Shown here one piece after another: positions 24,445-33,567 of a stretch of 38,595 bases of DNA (position 1 is its first letter; each line of letters begins with the position of its first letter). The translations under genes were made by a program, and so were the position numbers. A model generated the notes under the pieces. It had not been told where the DNA came from, did not search any database, and was given only the letters and a program-made list of their open reading frames with translations. The stretch comes from Steroidobacteraceae bacterium (GTDB taxonomy: Bacteria > Pseudomonadota > Gammaproteobacteria > Steroidobacterales > Steroidobacteraceae). Where the stretch lies: NCBI GenBank assembly GCA_016844605.1, contig JAENJD010000017.1, positions 1-38,595 on the forward strand. Reading direction: 5' to 3'.

Positions 24445-26517
24445 GTGACGCCGTCCTCCCACCTGCAGCGGCTCAACGAGGCCCAGCGCCAGGCGGCCTG
24501 CTTCGGCGAACGCCACGACGGGGGGCCATTCACGGCGCCAGCGCTGCTGGTCATCGCGGGCGCGGGGACCGGAAAGACGAACACATTGGCGCATCGCGTC
24601 GCGCAGCTCGTGATCGAGGGCGTGGATCCGGCGCGCATCCTGCTGCTGACATTCACGCGCCGGGCCGCGCTCGAGATGACACGCCGCGCAGAGCGCATCG
24701 TCGGCGAAGCACTGCACCATGGCAGGCCTGCAGCTGTGCGCCTGCCCTGGTCCGGCACATTTCATTCCATTGCAAACCGCCTGCTCCGCGAGTACGCACT
24801 GGCGCTCGGCGTCGCGCCGGATTTCAGCGTGATGGATCGCGGCGATGCCGCCGACCTCATCGACCTGCTTCGCCATGAACGCGGCCTCTCGGCGCAAAAA
24901 CGCCGGTTCCCCAGAAAGGACACCTGCCTGGCGATTTATTCGCATCGTGTGAATGGCGGCCGCGCGCTCGAGGAAGTCCTGCGCGAGGACTTTCCGTGGT
25001 GCGAAGACTGGGTGGAAGAACTGCGCGGCCTGTACCGTGAATTCGTGGATCGCAAGCAGGCGAATGCGGCGCTCGACTATGACGACCTGCTTCTGTACTG
25101 GCATGCGCTGATGCAGGAGCAAGCGCTCGCGGCGGAGGTCGGCGCCCGCTTTGATCACGTGCTCGTCGACGAATACCAGGACGTCAACCGGCTGCAGGCC
25201 GACATCGTGCTGGCGCTGAAGCCAGGTGGCGCCGGCCTCACTGTGGTCGGCGACGATGCCCAGGCGATCTACTCATTCCGGGCAGCATCGGTCGGGAATA
25301 TCCTGGAATTCCCGGATCGTTGCGAGCCGCGTGCGGCCGTGATCGCACTGGAGCGCAATTATCGTTCCAGCCAGCCGCTGCTGGATGCGGCAAATGCCTT
25401 GATCGCGGGCGCCGGTCGGCAGTATCGGAAAACGCTTACCGCAGCGCGCGGCGGCGGCGCACGGCCGCGGCTCGTCACCGTGCAGGACGATCGCCAGCAG
25501 GCGGACTATGTCGTGCGGGGTGTGCTGCAGTGCCGCGAGGCGGGCACGCTGCTGCGGCGCCAGGCCGTGCTGTTTCGCAGTTCAGATCACAGCGACTGGC
25601 TCGAGATCGAGCTGATGCGGGCCAATATCCCCTACGTCAAATACGGTGGCCTGCGATTCCTGGAGGCCGCGCACGTCAAGGACCTGCTCGCGGTGCTGCG
25701 TTGGGCCGACAATCCCAGGAACGGCCTTGCCGCATTCCGCGTGCTGCAATTGCCGGCGGGAATGGGACCGGCCAATGCCGCGCGCGTGTGGCAGCGCGTT
25801 GTGGCCGCGGGATTCCGGCTCACGGAGCTGGCGGCCTGCGAGCCGCCGGCGGCGACAGCGCAATCCTGGCCGGCGTTTTGCGAAATGCTGGCGGTGCTGG
25901 CCCATCCGCGTGCCGCCTGGCCAGGCCAGATCGAATGCGTGCGCGCCTGGTATGAGCCGCAACTGGAACGCCTTTACGAATCGGCCGGCGTGCGTGCTGC
26001 CGATCTCGACATGCTGGAGCAGCTGTCACCGCAGTACGGGAGCCGCGAGCGATTCCTGACCGAGCTGACACTCGACCCGCCGAGTGCGAGCGGCGAGCTC
26101 GCGGGTCCTCCCATGCTGGACGAGGACTACCTGGTGCTGTCCACCGTGCATTCGGCCAAGGGCCAGGAATGGGACGCGGTCTATGTGCTGAATGTCACCG
26201 ACGGGAATTTCCCGTCGGAATTCGCGGCCGGCAAGCAGGACGCACTCGATGAGGAGCGGCGGCTCCTGTATGTCGCAATGACGCGTGCGCGCGATGAGTT
26301 GCACCTGATCGAGCCGCAGCGCTACTACGTGACACAGCAGCCGCGCACCGGTGACCGTCATGTTTACGGCGCCCGCAGCCGGTTCCTCGACGCCGCGGTT
26401 CTCGCCACATTCGATCGCGCGAGCTGGCCGGCGGAGTCAGAGGCTGCAGTCGCGCAGATTGCAGCCGCCGCAACAACGCGGGTCGACGTCGCCGAACGCC
26501 TCAAGGCACTCTGGTAG
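24445..26517 (+). CDS. UvrD/Rep-type superfamily I DNA helicase
   Basis: The protein has 690 aa from GTG 24445. Motif I is AGAGTGKTNTL (38-48), Ia is LLLTFTRRAALEM, II is VDEYQD, III is VVGDDAQAIYSFR, and the arginine-finger region is LERNYRSSQ. Then come TVHSAKGQEWDAVYVLNV and RRLLYVAMTRARDEL. It unwinds DNA 3' to 5' with ATP. It has no AddA/RecB nuclease domain and is shorter than typical UvrD, so it is probably an accessory repair helicase rather than the housekeeping UvrD. The frame is open further upstream to 23992 but lies antisense to the small basic gene. No clear SD is visible before the GTG. Confidence 0.92.
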   Translation: MTPSSHLQRLNEAQRQAACFGERHDGGPFTAPALLVIAGAGTGKTNTLAHRVAQLVIEGVDPARILLLTFTRRAALEMTRRAERIVGEALHHGRPAAVRLPWSGTFHSIANRLLREYALALGVAPDFSVMDRGDAADLIDLLRHERGLSAQKRRFPRKDTCLAIYSHRVNGGRALEEVLREDFPWCEDWVEELRGLYREFVDRKQANAALDYDDLLLYWHALMQEQALAAEVGARFDHVLVDEYQDVNRLQADIVLALKPGGAGLTVVGDDAQAIYSFRAASVGNILEFPDRCEPRAAVIALERNYRSSQPLLDAANALIAGAGRQYRKTLTAARGGGARPRLVTVQDDRQQADYVVRGVLQCREAGTLLRRQAVLFRSSDHSDWLEIELMRANIPYVKYGGLRFLEAAHVKDLLAVLRWADNPRNGLAAFRVLQLPAGMGPANAARVWQRVVAAGFRLTELAACEPPAATAQSWPAFCEMLAVLAHPRAAWPGQIECVRAWYEPQLERLYESAGVRAADLDMLEQLSPQYGSRERFLTELTLDPPSASGELAGPPMLDEDYLVLSTVHSAKGQEWDAVYVLNVTDGNFPSEFAAGKQDALDEERRLLYVAMTRARDELHLIEPQRYYVTQQPRTGDRHVYGARSRFLDAAVLATFDRASWPAESEAAVAQIAAAATTRVDVAERLKALW

Positions 26518-26583
26518 TTTTCAAAGCGACTTGCGCGTGCACGGGCTGGTACGATGCCCACGAACGATGCGCGGGTGACTTGT

Positions 26584-27324
26584 ATGAAGTACCGGACCTT
26601 AATTTTGCCATTGATCGTGCACTCGCTGACCAGTGGCTGCAGCAACTTGCCCGTGTCCGGCGAACCGAGCCCCACGAATCCCCCAGCCGAAACCTCGGAG
26701 GTAACGGCGCCTCCACCCCGAGTCGTGATCGCGCGCGATCCGGAGCTCGAAAAGAAGCTTGCGCGGACCGAGTTGCTGCTGCTCGAGAAGGAGGCGCAGG
26801 TCAACGAACTGCAGGCGCGCCTCGACAATGCGCGGCAGGAAGTGGTGCGCGCCATGGCCAAGCAGCAGTCCCTGGCATCGCGCGCTGAAGCGGCTTCCGG
26901 CATGGCCGAGGCGGAGATCGCGCTGCAGTCTCTGAGTGCCACGGCAGGGGCCCTCGGAGTACCGGAAGTGAGCCGCCTGATCAAGCTCTCCAATGCGGAG
27001 TTTGAGAAGCAGAATTACGCTGGGGCGTTGTATCTCGTGAGTCAGGCGAAGGGCGCAGCGTTCGTAGCACGAGGACAGGTCGCGAGCCTGGATCGCGGAT
27101 CTCTGCGGGCCGGAGAACTGGCGTTTGCGAGCCCGCTAAAGCTGCAGACAGCGACACGCGCCAATGTACGGGATGGGCCGGGTGGCGACTTCAAGATCAT
27201 TTTCACACTTCCTGCCGGCGCACTGGTGACTGGATACTCCCATGCGGATCAGTGGGTGCGCATTACCGACGATTCGGGCCAAGGCGGCTGGATCTACCAG
27301 AACCTCATTGGTCGGCGGCCCTGA
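26584..27324 (+). CDS. Lipoprotein with coiled coil and SH3b domain
   Basis: The protein has 246 aa from ATG 26584. A lipoprotein signal peptide ends LTSGC (lipidated Cys19), followed by a Pro/Thr-rich linker. A charged coiled coil (LEKKLARTELLLLEKEAQVN, about 55-95) precedes a bacterial SH3 domain at about 185-243 (ATRANVRDGPGGDFKIIFTL, then WVRITDDSGQGGWIYQNLI). SH3b domains in envelope proteins usually touch peptidoglycan. A role as a cell-wall-binding scaffold is plausible. It is convergent with the diguanylate cyclase gene, with a 20-nt overlap of the 3' ends. Confidence 0.85.
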   Translation: MKYRTLILPLIVHSLTSGCSNLPVSGEPSPTNPPAETSEVTAPPPRVVIARDPELEKKLARTELLLLEKEAQVNELQARLDNARQEVVRAMAKQQSLASRAEAASGMAEAEIALQSLSATAGALGVPEVSRLIKLSNAEFEKQNYAGALYLVSQAKGAAFVARGQVASLDRGSLRAGELAFASPLKLQTATRANVRDGPGGDFKIIFTLPAGALVTGYSHADQWVRITDDSGQGGWIYQNLIGRRP

Positions 27325-29005
27325 CAGGCCCGGTCGCTCGCGACACGGCCACGCGATTGCGGCCGGCGCGTTTCGCCTCGTAGAGCGCCCCGTCTGCGGC
27401 GGCGATCAGTGCTTCGCCGGACTCGCCGTTCACTGGAAATTCGGCCACCCCAAAACTCAGCGTGACGGGCCCGCCCGCCGACGTCTGCTGCGCAAGAAGC
27501 TGTCGGATCCTTTCGGCCAGAATGACGGCGCCAGATGCCTTGATTTCCGGCAAGAGTATGAAGAACTCCTCGCCGCCATAACGCGCGACAAAGTCGACAT
27601 CGCGAATCGCCTCGCGCAGCACGGCGGCCACCTGCTTCAGCACCTCGTCCCCCGCGGGATGACCGTGCGTGTCGTTGTACTGCTTGAAGTGATCCACGTC
27701 AGCGATCAGCACGGCGAAGTTGTGCTCGAGTCGCCGCGATCGCAGCACTTCGTTCTCGAGCGATTCCATCATCCGACGTCGGTTGCTGAGTCCGGTGAGA
27801 TGATCCGTGACCGACTGACGTTCCAGCTCGCCGCGCCCCGCGCGCAATCGCGAGACCATGTTGTTAAAGACTTCGGTGAGATAGGCAACCTCGCCGCCGG
27901 ACTCGACCGGAAGATCGACATCCAGGTCGCCGCCAGCCACTTTTGCCGCGCCCCGGGTCAGGCGATCCAGCGGCCGCACGATGAACAGGCCGAGTGCATA
28001 GCCCAGGCCGCCGGCTACCGCCAGCATGCCCACGACTATCAGCAGCATCACGTCGCGGAGGTGCCGCAGCTGGCTGAACACTTCGGTCGACGGAATCTCA
28101 GCGACCACGATCCAGTCGAGTCCCGGAACGCCCCGCATGCTGCCGAGCACTTTTTCCCCCATGACATTCCTGAACTCGAGCGGGCGGCCCTCGTTGGCAA
28201 GTTGCGACATGGTTGCTTCGCGCGAGTAGCGTAGCGTCATCACCGTCGCAGAACTGTCGCGCGAGCTGACGATGAGGCTGCCGTCTTCCTTCATCAGGTA
28301 GACCTGGCCGGATTCCCCCGGCGCGAAGTGCTTCAGCGTCGCGGTGAGCGAGTGCAGATTGACCCTGGCAGTGAACGCGCCGAGGGACTTGGCGCCGGCA
28401 GCCGCGATCGGCACGGATACAAGTATCTCGGGCCGCTTGATCGCGGCGTTCCAGTACGGCGCGCCGAGCACCAGTTGGTTGTCGCGCATATGCGCCGGCC
28501 AGTCGGGCGGGAGCACCACCGCGTCGGGATGTTCGCTGCTGGAGGCCACGACGCGCCCGCTGGGACCGACGATCAGCAACTCTTCGTAGTCCACGAATCT
28601 TTCGTGCACGGAACGAAGGTAATCGGTTAGATGCTGGTATGGACGTCCGGAGCGAACTGCCTTGCTGCCCTCGCGCGGAAGCCGCTCGAGGTTTTCGGTG
28701 ACCTCATACGAGCTCGCGAAAACGCGGAGGTCGTAGCGCCGTTCCTTGATCCAGAGGTCAACCTCGCGGGCGGCCTGCGTGCTGACACTCAACAGCTCTT
28801 CAGTGGCCTTGGCCGTGAGCGAGCGCTTGGTCTCCAGGTAGGAGAACCACGCGGTGGCGAGGGACGGCAGTAGCGTCGCGAGGACCGCGAACACCAGGAT
28901 CTTGTTTCTAATGCTGTCGGGCCGCAATACGCTCAAGCGCTGCGTGACGCTGATGCGCTGCGTGTCGCTGAAGCGCTGCGTGTCGCTAGGTTCCGGCGAG
29001 TTCAA
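27305..29005 (-). CDS. Membrane diguanylate cyclase (dCache-HAMP-GGDEF)
   Basis: The 566-aa protein has TM1 at about 34-56, a Cache-type periplasmic sensor domain (60-310) and TM2 at about 319-343. A HAMP segment (RPLDRLTRGAAKVAGGDLDV) follows. The GGDEF domain (395-555) has active site GGEEF (477-481) and a product-inhibition I-site RDVD (468-471) five residues upstream. It should make cyclic di-GMP in response to an external ligand. It starts with TTG at 29005. The first 24 residues contain three copies of a six-residue unit (SDTQRF, SDTQRI, SVTQRL) from an 18-bp DNA repeat, so the true start could be later, for example TTG at residue 24 or 27. Confidence 0.9.
   Translation of the reverse strand: MNSPEPSDTQRFSDTQRISVTQRLSVLRPDSIRNKILVFAVLATLLPSLATAWFSYLETKRSLTAKATEELLSVSTQAAREVDLWIKERRYDLRVFASSYEVTENLERLPREGSKAVRSGRPYQHLTDYLRSVHERFVDYEELLIVGPSGRVVASSSEHPDAVVLPPDWPAHMRDNQLVLGAPYWNAAIKRPEILVSVPIAAAGAKSLGAFTARVNLHSLTATLKHFAPGESGQVYLMKEDGSLIVSSRDSSATVMTLRYSREATMSQLANEGRPLEFRNVMGEKVLGSMRGVPGLDWIVVAEIPSTEVFSQLRHLRDVMLLIVVGMLAVAGGLGYALGLFIVRPLDRLTRGAAKVAGGDLDVDLPVESGGEVAYLTEVFNNMVSRLRAGRGELERQSVTDHLTGLSNRRRMMESLENEVLRSRRLEHNFAVLIADVDHFKQYNDTHGHPAGDEVLKQVAAVLREAIRDVDFVARYGGEEFFILLPEIKASGAVILAERIRQLLAQQTSAGGPVTLSFGVAEFPVNGESGEALIAAADGALYEAKRAGRNRVAVSRATGPVRAADQ
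28936..28989. repeat. Three tandem 18-bp repeats
   Basis: Units lie at 28936-28953, 28954-28971 and 28972-28989, each close to AGCGCTGCGTGTCGCTGA with one to three differences. They fall at the 5' end of the diguanylate cyclase gene and keep frame, since 18 is a multiple of 3. Copy number could vary between strains. Confidence 0.9.
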
Positions 29006-29196
29006 ATGCCCTCAGCTGCTTCGAGTATTCGTGCCAAATCCTGACCGACACTACTGCAGGAGAGAGACCGACGACCGTGCGCAGGATCGCGGCGGCAGGC
29101 GGGGGATCCGCGACACAGATCTCGAATTAGTCGTTCACGCAAAGAAAATCAGTAACTTCCAGCGAATGTGCCCCGCTGAGATTGCTCTGGTCATCC

Positions 29197-30063
29197 TCAA
29201 AGCGGCTTGCGGAAACGCAGTGTGAAGCGGTCGCTCTCGCCGATCGCTGCGTAACGCTTGCGGTCAGCATCGCCTTCGCGGTAGGTCGGCGGCAGCGTCC
29301 AGACCCCTTGCGGATAATCCTTGGTGTCCTTCGGGTTCGCGTTCACGTTGCTCGACCCGATCAGTTCGAATCCGGCGGCCTTTGCGAGCGCGATCGCATA
29401 GTCTTCGCGCACATAGCCGGATTTCGCACGCGGATCCTGCGGCACGCTGTCTGACGCGCGGTGTTCGACGATGCCGAGAATGCCGCCGGGTTTCAGCGCC
29501 CTGAACATCGCGGCCAGCATCGGCTCGGCGGCCTCGCGCGACATCCAGTTGTGCAGATTCCGGAAGGTCAACACCATGTCAACGCTGCCGTCGGGAACGG
29601 GTTTCAATTCGTTCGGATACTGCAGCGCCGTGATGGTCGCCTTGCCGTACATGTCGGGTCGCGATGCCAACTTGTCGGCATAGGCCTTGATGTTGTCCAG
29701 GGTGTACTTGCTGTCCGTCTTCGGATCAAAGCTGGCAGCGATGTAGTGGCCGTGATCGCGCAGCACCGGCGCAAGCACCTCGCTGTACCAGCCGCCGCCG
29801 CCCGGCCAGACTTCCATGACCGTCATGTCCTGGCGCAGTCCGAAGAATGTGAGCGTTTCTTTCGGGTGGCGATAGACATCCCGCGCGCGATTGGCCGCGG
29901 AGCGGTGATCGCCGGCGAGCGTTTTCTCGAGCGCGGCGGTCGTCGCCGCGTCGCTCACCGCTGCAGCGCTCGTCCCCGCGGTCGTGGCGCCCTGACCGGC
30001 GCAGGCAGCGAGAAGCGTGCCTGCGATGACGGATGCGGCAAAATAGGTGCGTGGCATGGACAT
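29197..30063 (-). CDS. Exported methyltransferase-fold lipoprotein (COG4798-like)
   Basis: The protein has 288 aa from ATG 30063 (ATG 30057 is also possible). The signal peptide ends LAAC (lipidated Cys21). The rest is a class I methyltransferase fold with VMEVWPGGGGWYSEVLAPVL in place of the usual SAM-binding loop. Other family segments are DMVLTFRNLHNWM and LKPGGILGIVEHRA. SAM is not known to be available in the periplasm, so the activity is puzzling. It is the last gene of the speA-ridA run, 13 nt after ridA. The longer start at 30105 overlaps ridA and lacks a signal peptide. Confidence 0.85.
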   Translation of the reverse strand: MSMPRTYFAASVIAGTLLAACAGQGATTAGTSAAAVSDAATTAALEKTLAGDHRSAANRARDVYRHPKETLTFFGLRQDMTVMEVWPGGGGWYSEVLAPVLRDHGHYIAASFDPKTDSKYTLDNIKAYADKLASRPDMYGKATITALQYPNELKPVPDGSVDMVLTFRNLHNWMSREAAEPMLAAMFRALKPGGILGIVEHRASDSVPQDPRAKSGYVREDYAIALAKAAGFELIGSSNVNANPKDTKDYPQGVWTLPPTYREGDADRKRYAAIGESDRFTLRFRKPL

Positions 30064-30076
30064 GGTGTGACTCCGT

Positions 30077-30481
30077 TCAATTCTTGAGTTCGGCGGTGGC
30101 GACAAGCTCGATCATCGCTTCGGGAAAGTAAAGGCGGGGCACCTCGACTGCGGTTGCGGCCGGCGGCGCAGCGTTGGCCTGCCGGTAGCAGTGATCGCGT
30201 ACATGCGCAGAGCGGCCAAGCGCCACGATGTCGGTCGTGTAGGCGACCTCGCAGACGACATCGGCCAATGTCAGGCCGGCGGCGGCAAGGGCGGTCTGCA
30301 GGCGCTCGTAGATGCGCTGGATCTGCGCCTCCATGTCGCCGGGGCCGACCACTTCCATCGCATCATTGATCGCAGTCATTCCGGACAGGTACAAGGTACC
30401 ATTCGAGCGGACCGCGGCGCTGATATTGAAACGCTCCTCGATCTCGCGACTGATCCGGATCACCTGGTCCCATCGAGCCAT
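30077..30481 (-). CDS. RidA/YjgF/UK114 family protein
   Basis: The 134-aa protein has the RidA fold, with SGMTAINDAMEVVGPGDMEAQ-type central segment and LADVVCEVAYTTDIVALG. The C-terminal AAPPAATAVEVPRLYFPEAMIEL stands where canonical RidA has RPARSxVxVxxLP. The catalytic Arg expected near residue 105 reads as Ala/Pro here, so 2-aminoacrylate deaminase activity is doubtful. It may belong to another Rid subfamily. It starts 5 nt after the speA stop and is probably cotranscribed; a role in handling reactive imines or enamines is inferred. Confidence 0.87.
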   Translation of the reverse strand: MARWDQVIRISREIEERFNISAAVRSNGTLYLSGMTAINDAMEVVGPGDMEAQIQRIYERLQTALAAAGLTLADVVCEVAYTTDIVALGRSAHVRDHCYRQANAAPPAATAVEVPRLYFPEAMIELVATAELKN

Positions 30482-30486
30482 GGATC

Positions 30487-32439
30487 CTATTGTGCGCCGT
30501 CCGGCTCCAGGTAGGTGTAGCCCGCGAGTTCCGATTCATAGAAGCGCTTGAGCGCCTGGCCTTCGGCGACCGACAGGCGGCCGTCGCGCATGGCCCGCTC
30601 GCAGTCGCGCGCAAAGCGGGGATAGAGCTCGTCGGTGTCGTATTGCATGTAGCGGAGCACGGTGCTTGCGGTATCGCCCTTGACGATTTCCTCGATCCAC
30701 CAGCCGTGCTCGTCATCGAGCCGGATGTGCACGACGTTCGTGTCGCCGAACAGGTTGTGCAGGTCGCCAAGCGTCTCCTGGTAGGCGCCGACCAGGAAGG
30801 CGGCGAGGAAGTATTCCTCACCGGACCGCAGCTCATGTACTTCGAGCGCGCGCTTGATGTCGCGCGGGGAAACGAATCGGTCTATCTTGCCGTCCGAATC
30901 ACAGGTGATGTCCGCAAGCACTGCAGTGCGGCCCGGCCGCTCCTCCAGCCGATGCAGCGGCATGATCGGGAACACCTGGTCGATCGCCCAGCTGTCCGGC
31001 AGCGACTGGAACACGGACATGTTGCAGAAATAGGTGTCGGACAGCACCGCCTCAAGCCCTTCGAGCTCCTCGGGTATGCGCCCGAGCCGGCGCGTGACGT
31101 CGCGTACCTTGGCGCAGGTCGCCCAGTACAGGCGTTCGGCGAGGCTGCGCATCTCGATATTGAGGTAGCCGAGGCTGAACATCTGTTGCGCCTGTTCGCG
31201 CGCCTGCTGGGCGTCATGCCAGCACTCGACGAGGCGGCGCTCGGTGACTGTCGCGTGGGCATCGAACAGGTCCGCGATCGGTTGTGGCAGGCGGCCGTCA
31301 TCGGTCGTGGCGCGGTCCGGCGCGCTGAACAGGTCGAGGCGGGATGCTCCCAGCACATTGAAGACCAGCACGCTGTGATGCGCCGCGATCGCGCGTCCGG
31401 ATTCGCTGATGATGACCGGGTGCGCGAGACCGCGGGCGTTACAGACGCTCGCCACCCGGTAGACGACATCGCTCGCATATTCACGCAGCGAATAGTTCGT
31501 GGACGACTCAAAATTGGTGCGCGAGCCGTCGTAGTCGACGCCGAGACCGCCGCCGACGTCGATGTACTCGAGGCCGGCACCGAGCTTTGCGAGTTCCGCG
31601 TAGACCTGCGCCAGTTCGTTGACCGCATCCTTGACGCGCCGGATGTCGTGCAGCTGCGAGCCCGGGTGGCAGTGCACGAGTTTCAGGCAGTCCAGCATCC
31701 CGTGCTTGCGCAGCACTTCGACGAGCTCGAGGATTTCAGTCGTGAACAAGCCGAACTTCGAGCGGTCTCCCGCTGACTCACGCCACCTCCCGGCTCCTTC
31801 GGCTGCGAGCTTGACCCGCACGCCGATCTTCGGACGTACCTGGTACTTTTCGGCGTGGCGCAGGATGTAACCGAGTTCGGAGAAATTCTCGACGACCGGA
31901 ATGATCGAGCGGCCGAGCTTGGTCGCGAGGATCACCGCCTCGATATAGCTGTCGTCCTTGAAGCCATTGCAGATGATCAGGCGGTCCGGCGCATCTTCGG
32001 TCATTGCCATGACGGCGAGCAGCTCGGGCTTGGAGCCGCATTCGAGCCCGAAGCCGAGTTCCGCGCTGGCGCGGTAGACCTCTTCGACGACCAGCCGTTG
32101 CTGGTTGACCTTGATCGGAAATACCGCGGCGTAGCGGTTCTTGTAGTCGTTCTCGGTGATCGCCGCAGCGAATGCGTCGTGCAGCGAACGTAAGCGGTCG
32201 CGAAGGATGTCGGAAAACCGCAGCACCATCGGCGCGGTCAGGTCGCGCGCGCCCAGCTGCTGGACGACTTCATGGATGTCGATCTCGCGGGTTTCGTCCC
32301 TGGCGGGCCGGCAAACGACGTGACCGGCAGCATTGATGCCGAAATAACCGCCGCCCCAGGAGCGCACGGCGTACAGGTCGTTGGAGTCTTCGATGCTCCA
32401 GGGCCGGGGCGTAACCGCGCCACGCGTCGTGCTGTCCAA
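30487..32439 (-). CDS. speA: Biosynthetic arginine decarboxylase SpeA
   Basis: The 650-aa PLP enzyme belongs to the fold-III alanine-racemase-like group. Lys110 in YAAVFPIKVNQQRLVVEEV is the expected PLP lysine. ECGSKPELLAVMA, VHCHPGSQLHDIRRVKDAVN and YIDVGGGLGVDYDGSRT are all present, as is the C-terminal CNMSVFQSLPDSWAI active-site Cys region. It converts arginine to agmatine, the first step towards putrescine. The start is TTG 32439 with GGGGA upstream; no ATG or GTG is available before WSIEDSNDLYAV. Together with hss at 34210 it outlines a path from arginine to homospermidine. Confidence 0.95.
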   Translation of the reverse strand: MDSTTRGAVTPRPWSIEDSNDLYAVRSWGGGYFGINAAGHVVCRPARDETREIDIHEVVQQLGARDLTAPMVLRFSDILRDRLRSLHDAFAAAITENDYKNRYAAVFPIKVNQQRLVVEEVYRASAELGFGLECGSKPELLAVMAMTEDAPDRLIICNGFKDDSYIEAVILATKLGRSIIPVVENFSELGYILRHAEKYQVRPKIGVRVKLAAEGAGRWRESAGDRSKFGLFTTEILELVEVLRKHGMLDCLKLVHCHPGSQLHDIRRVKDAVNELAQVYAELAKLGAGLEYIDVGGGLGVDYDGSRTNFESSTNYSLREYASDVVYRVASVCNARGLAHPVIISESGRAIAAHHSVLVFNVLGASRLDLFSAPDRATTDDGRLPQPIADLFDAHATVTERRLVECWHDAQQAREQAQQMFSLGYLNIEMRSLAERLYWATCAKVRDVTRRLGRIPEELEGLEAVLSDTYFCNMSVFQSLPDSWAIDQVFPIMPLHRLEERPGRTAVLADITCDSDGKIDRFVSPRDIKRALEVHELRSGEEYFLAAFLVGAYQETLGDLHNLFGDTNVVHIRLDDEHGWWIEEIVKGDTASTVLRYMQYDTDELYPRFARDCERAMRDGRLSVAEGQALKRFYESELAGYTYLEPDGAQ

Positions 32440-32505
32440 GAACTCGTCCCCGTGCGGATCCCGGGCGCGGACGATATCAGATCGCGGGCGCCTGTAAACG
32501 GGCTG

Positions 32506-33351
32506 TCAGTCGTCGCGCGCGACGGGCCGCGCCGGATCGCGGATCCATTCGCTCCAGGAGCCGGCGTACAGGCGCCCGCCGGGGTGACCCGCCACCTCGA
32601 GCGCGAGCAGACCCTGGCAGGCAGTTACGCCCGAACCGCACATGCAGGTGAGCCGTGTTCCATCAGTCAATCCGGTACGCTCCCGCCACAGTTTCGCGAG
32701 TTCAGCCTTCGGCCGAAATCGGCTCTTGTCGTCGAGATTTTGCGTGAATGGCAGGTTCACCGCGCCCGGCACATGCCCGGCGACGGTGTCGAGTGGCTCC
32801 ACCCTGCCCGCGAAGCGTTCGGCGCCGCGCACGTCGACGAGGAGTTCGCCGCGCGCCAGGGCCGCCGCGACGCCGGCTGCATCGCAGAGCATCTCCGGCC
32901 GCAGCCGCGCGACGAACCGCCCCGGCCGGCGCTCTACGCTTGCGTCCGAAATGGGGTGCCCTTCCGCAAGCCAGGCGCCGTACCCGCCATCCAGCACTGC
33001 CACCGCGTCATGGCCGAGGTAGCGGAGCATCCACCAGAGTCGTGCGGCATAGGCGCTGTTTCCGGCGTCATAGGCGATGACCTGGGCGCCGCCGGTCACG
33101 CCCCAGCGCGACAGCGTCGCCACGAATGCGTCGATCGGCGGCAATGGGTGACGGCCGGTTTTCGGCGTGACGGGTGCGGACAGGTCACGCTCGAGATCGG
33201 CGTGGATCGCGCCGGGAATATGGCCGGCCTGCCAGGCGCGCGCGCCCGCGTCCCGGTCGCCGAGGTCGAAGCGGCAGTCAAGCACCAGCCAGTCGGGATC
33301 GGCCAGCCGGGCGGCGAGTTCGCCAACGGACACCAGGGTCGTATGCGACAA
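32506..33351 (-). CDS. sseA: Sulfurtransferase, 3-mercaptopyruvate type (SseA-like)
   Basis: The protein has about 281 aa and two rhodanese domains. The first (about 5-130) is inactive in structure. The second carries the active loop CGSGVTA (positions 248-254 of the 291-aa longest form), typical of mercaptopyruvate rather than thiosulfate sulfurtransferases. It transfers sulfur from mercaptopyruvate to acceptors. I prefer TTG 33351, which has AGGAG five nt upstream and fits the usual TTLVS start. GTG 33381 adds ten residues and is the alternative. It lies 66 nt before speA in the same direction. Confidence 0.9.
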   Translation of the reverse strand: MSHTTLVSVGELAARLADPDWLVLDCRFDLGDRDAGARAWQAGHIPGAIHADLERDLSAPVTPKTGRHPLPPIDAFVATLSRWGVTGGAQVIAYDAGNSAYAARLWWMLRYLGHDAVAVLDGGYGAWLAEGHPISDASVERRPGRFVARLRPEMLCDAAGVAAALARGELLVDVRGAERFAGRVEPLDTVAGHVPGAVNLPFTQNLDDKSRFRPKAELAKLWRERTGLTDGTRLTCMCGSGVTACQGLLALEVAGHPGGRLYAGSWSEWIRDPARPVARDD

Positions 33352-33396
33352 GCGCGCTCCTGCAACCCTTTTGACGCTCACCGCATCTTACCTGCG

Positions 33397-33567
33397 ATGG
33401 ACGAGTCGCTAAAACTGGCTGCTTCCGAACTTCGGGACACAGCCCTCGAAATCAGGGTGGGGCACCCGTTGCCGCAGATCAGCGATCCGGAACGCGCGTT
33501 TTGGCGCCGGGCCGTGGAACTCGAGCGCAGGCGCATGGAGGCCCGGTACTTTTCTAAGCGCGCCTGA
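33397..33567 (+). CDS. Possible small protein of 56 aa
   Basis: The frame from ATG 33397 encodes 56 aa with a balanced, charged composition: MDESLKLAASELRDTALEIR, then LPQISDPERAFWRRAVELER. It fills the gap between the divergent sulfurtransferase start and the convergent DUF2238 gene, overlapping the latter by 14 nt. It has no good SD sequence and no recognised domain. A longer frame in this register is antisense to the sulfurtransferase and is not credible. I think it may be real, but weakly supported. Confidence 0.4.
   Translation: MDESLKLAASELRDTALEIRVGHPLPQISDPERAFWRRAVELERRRMEARYFSKRA

Noticed and set aside
30490-31776. 428-codon plus-strand frame
   Set aside because: Antisense to speA, with low-complexity Ala/Arg/Val composition and no domain.
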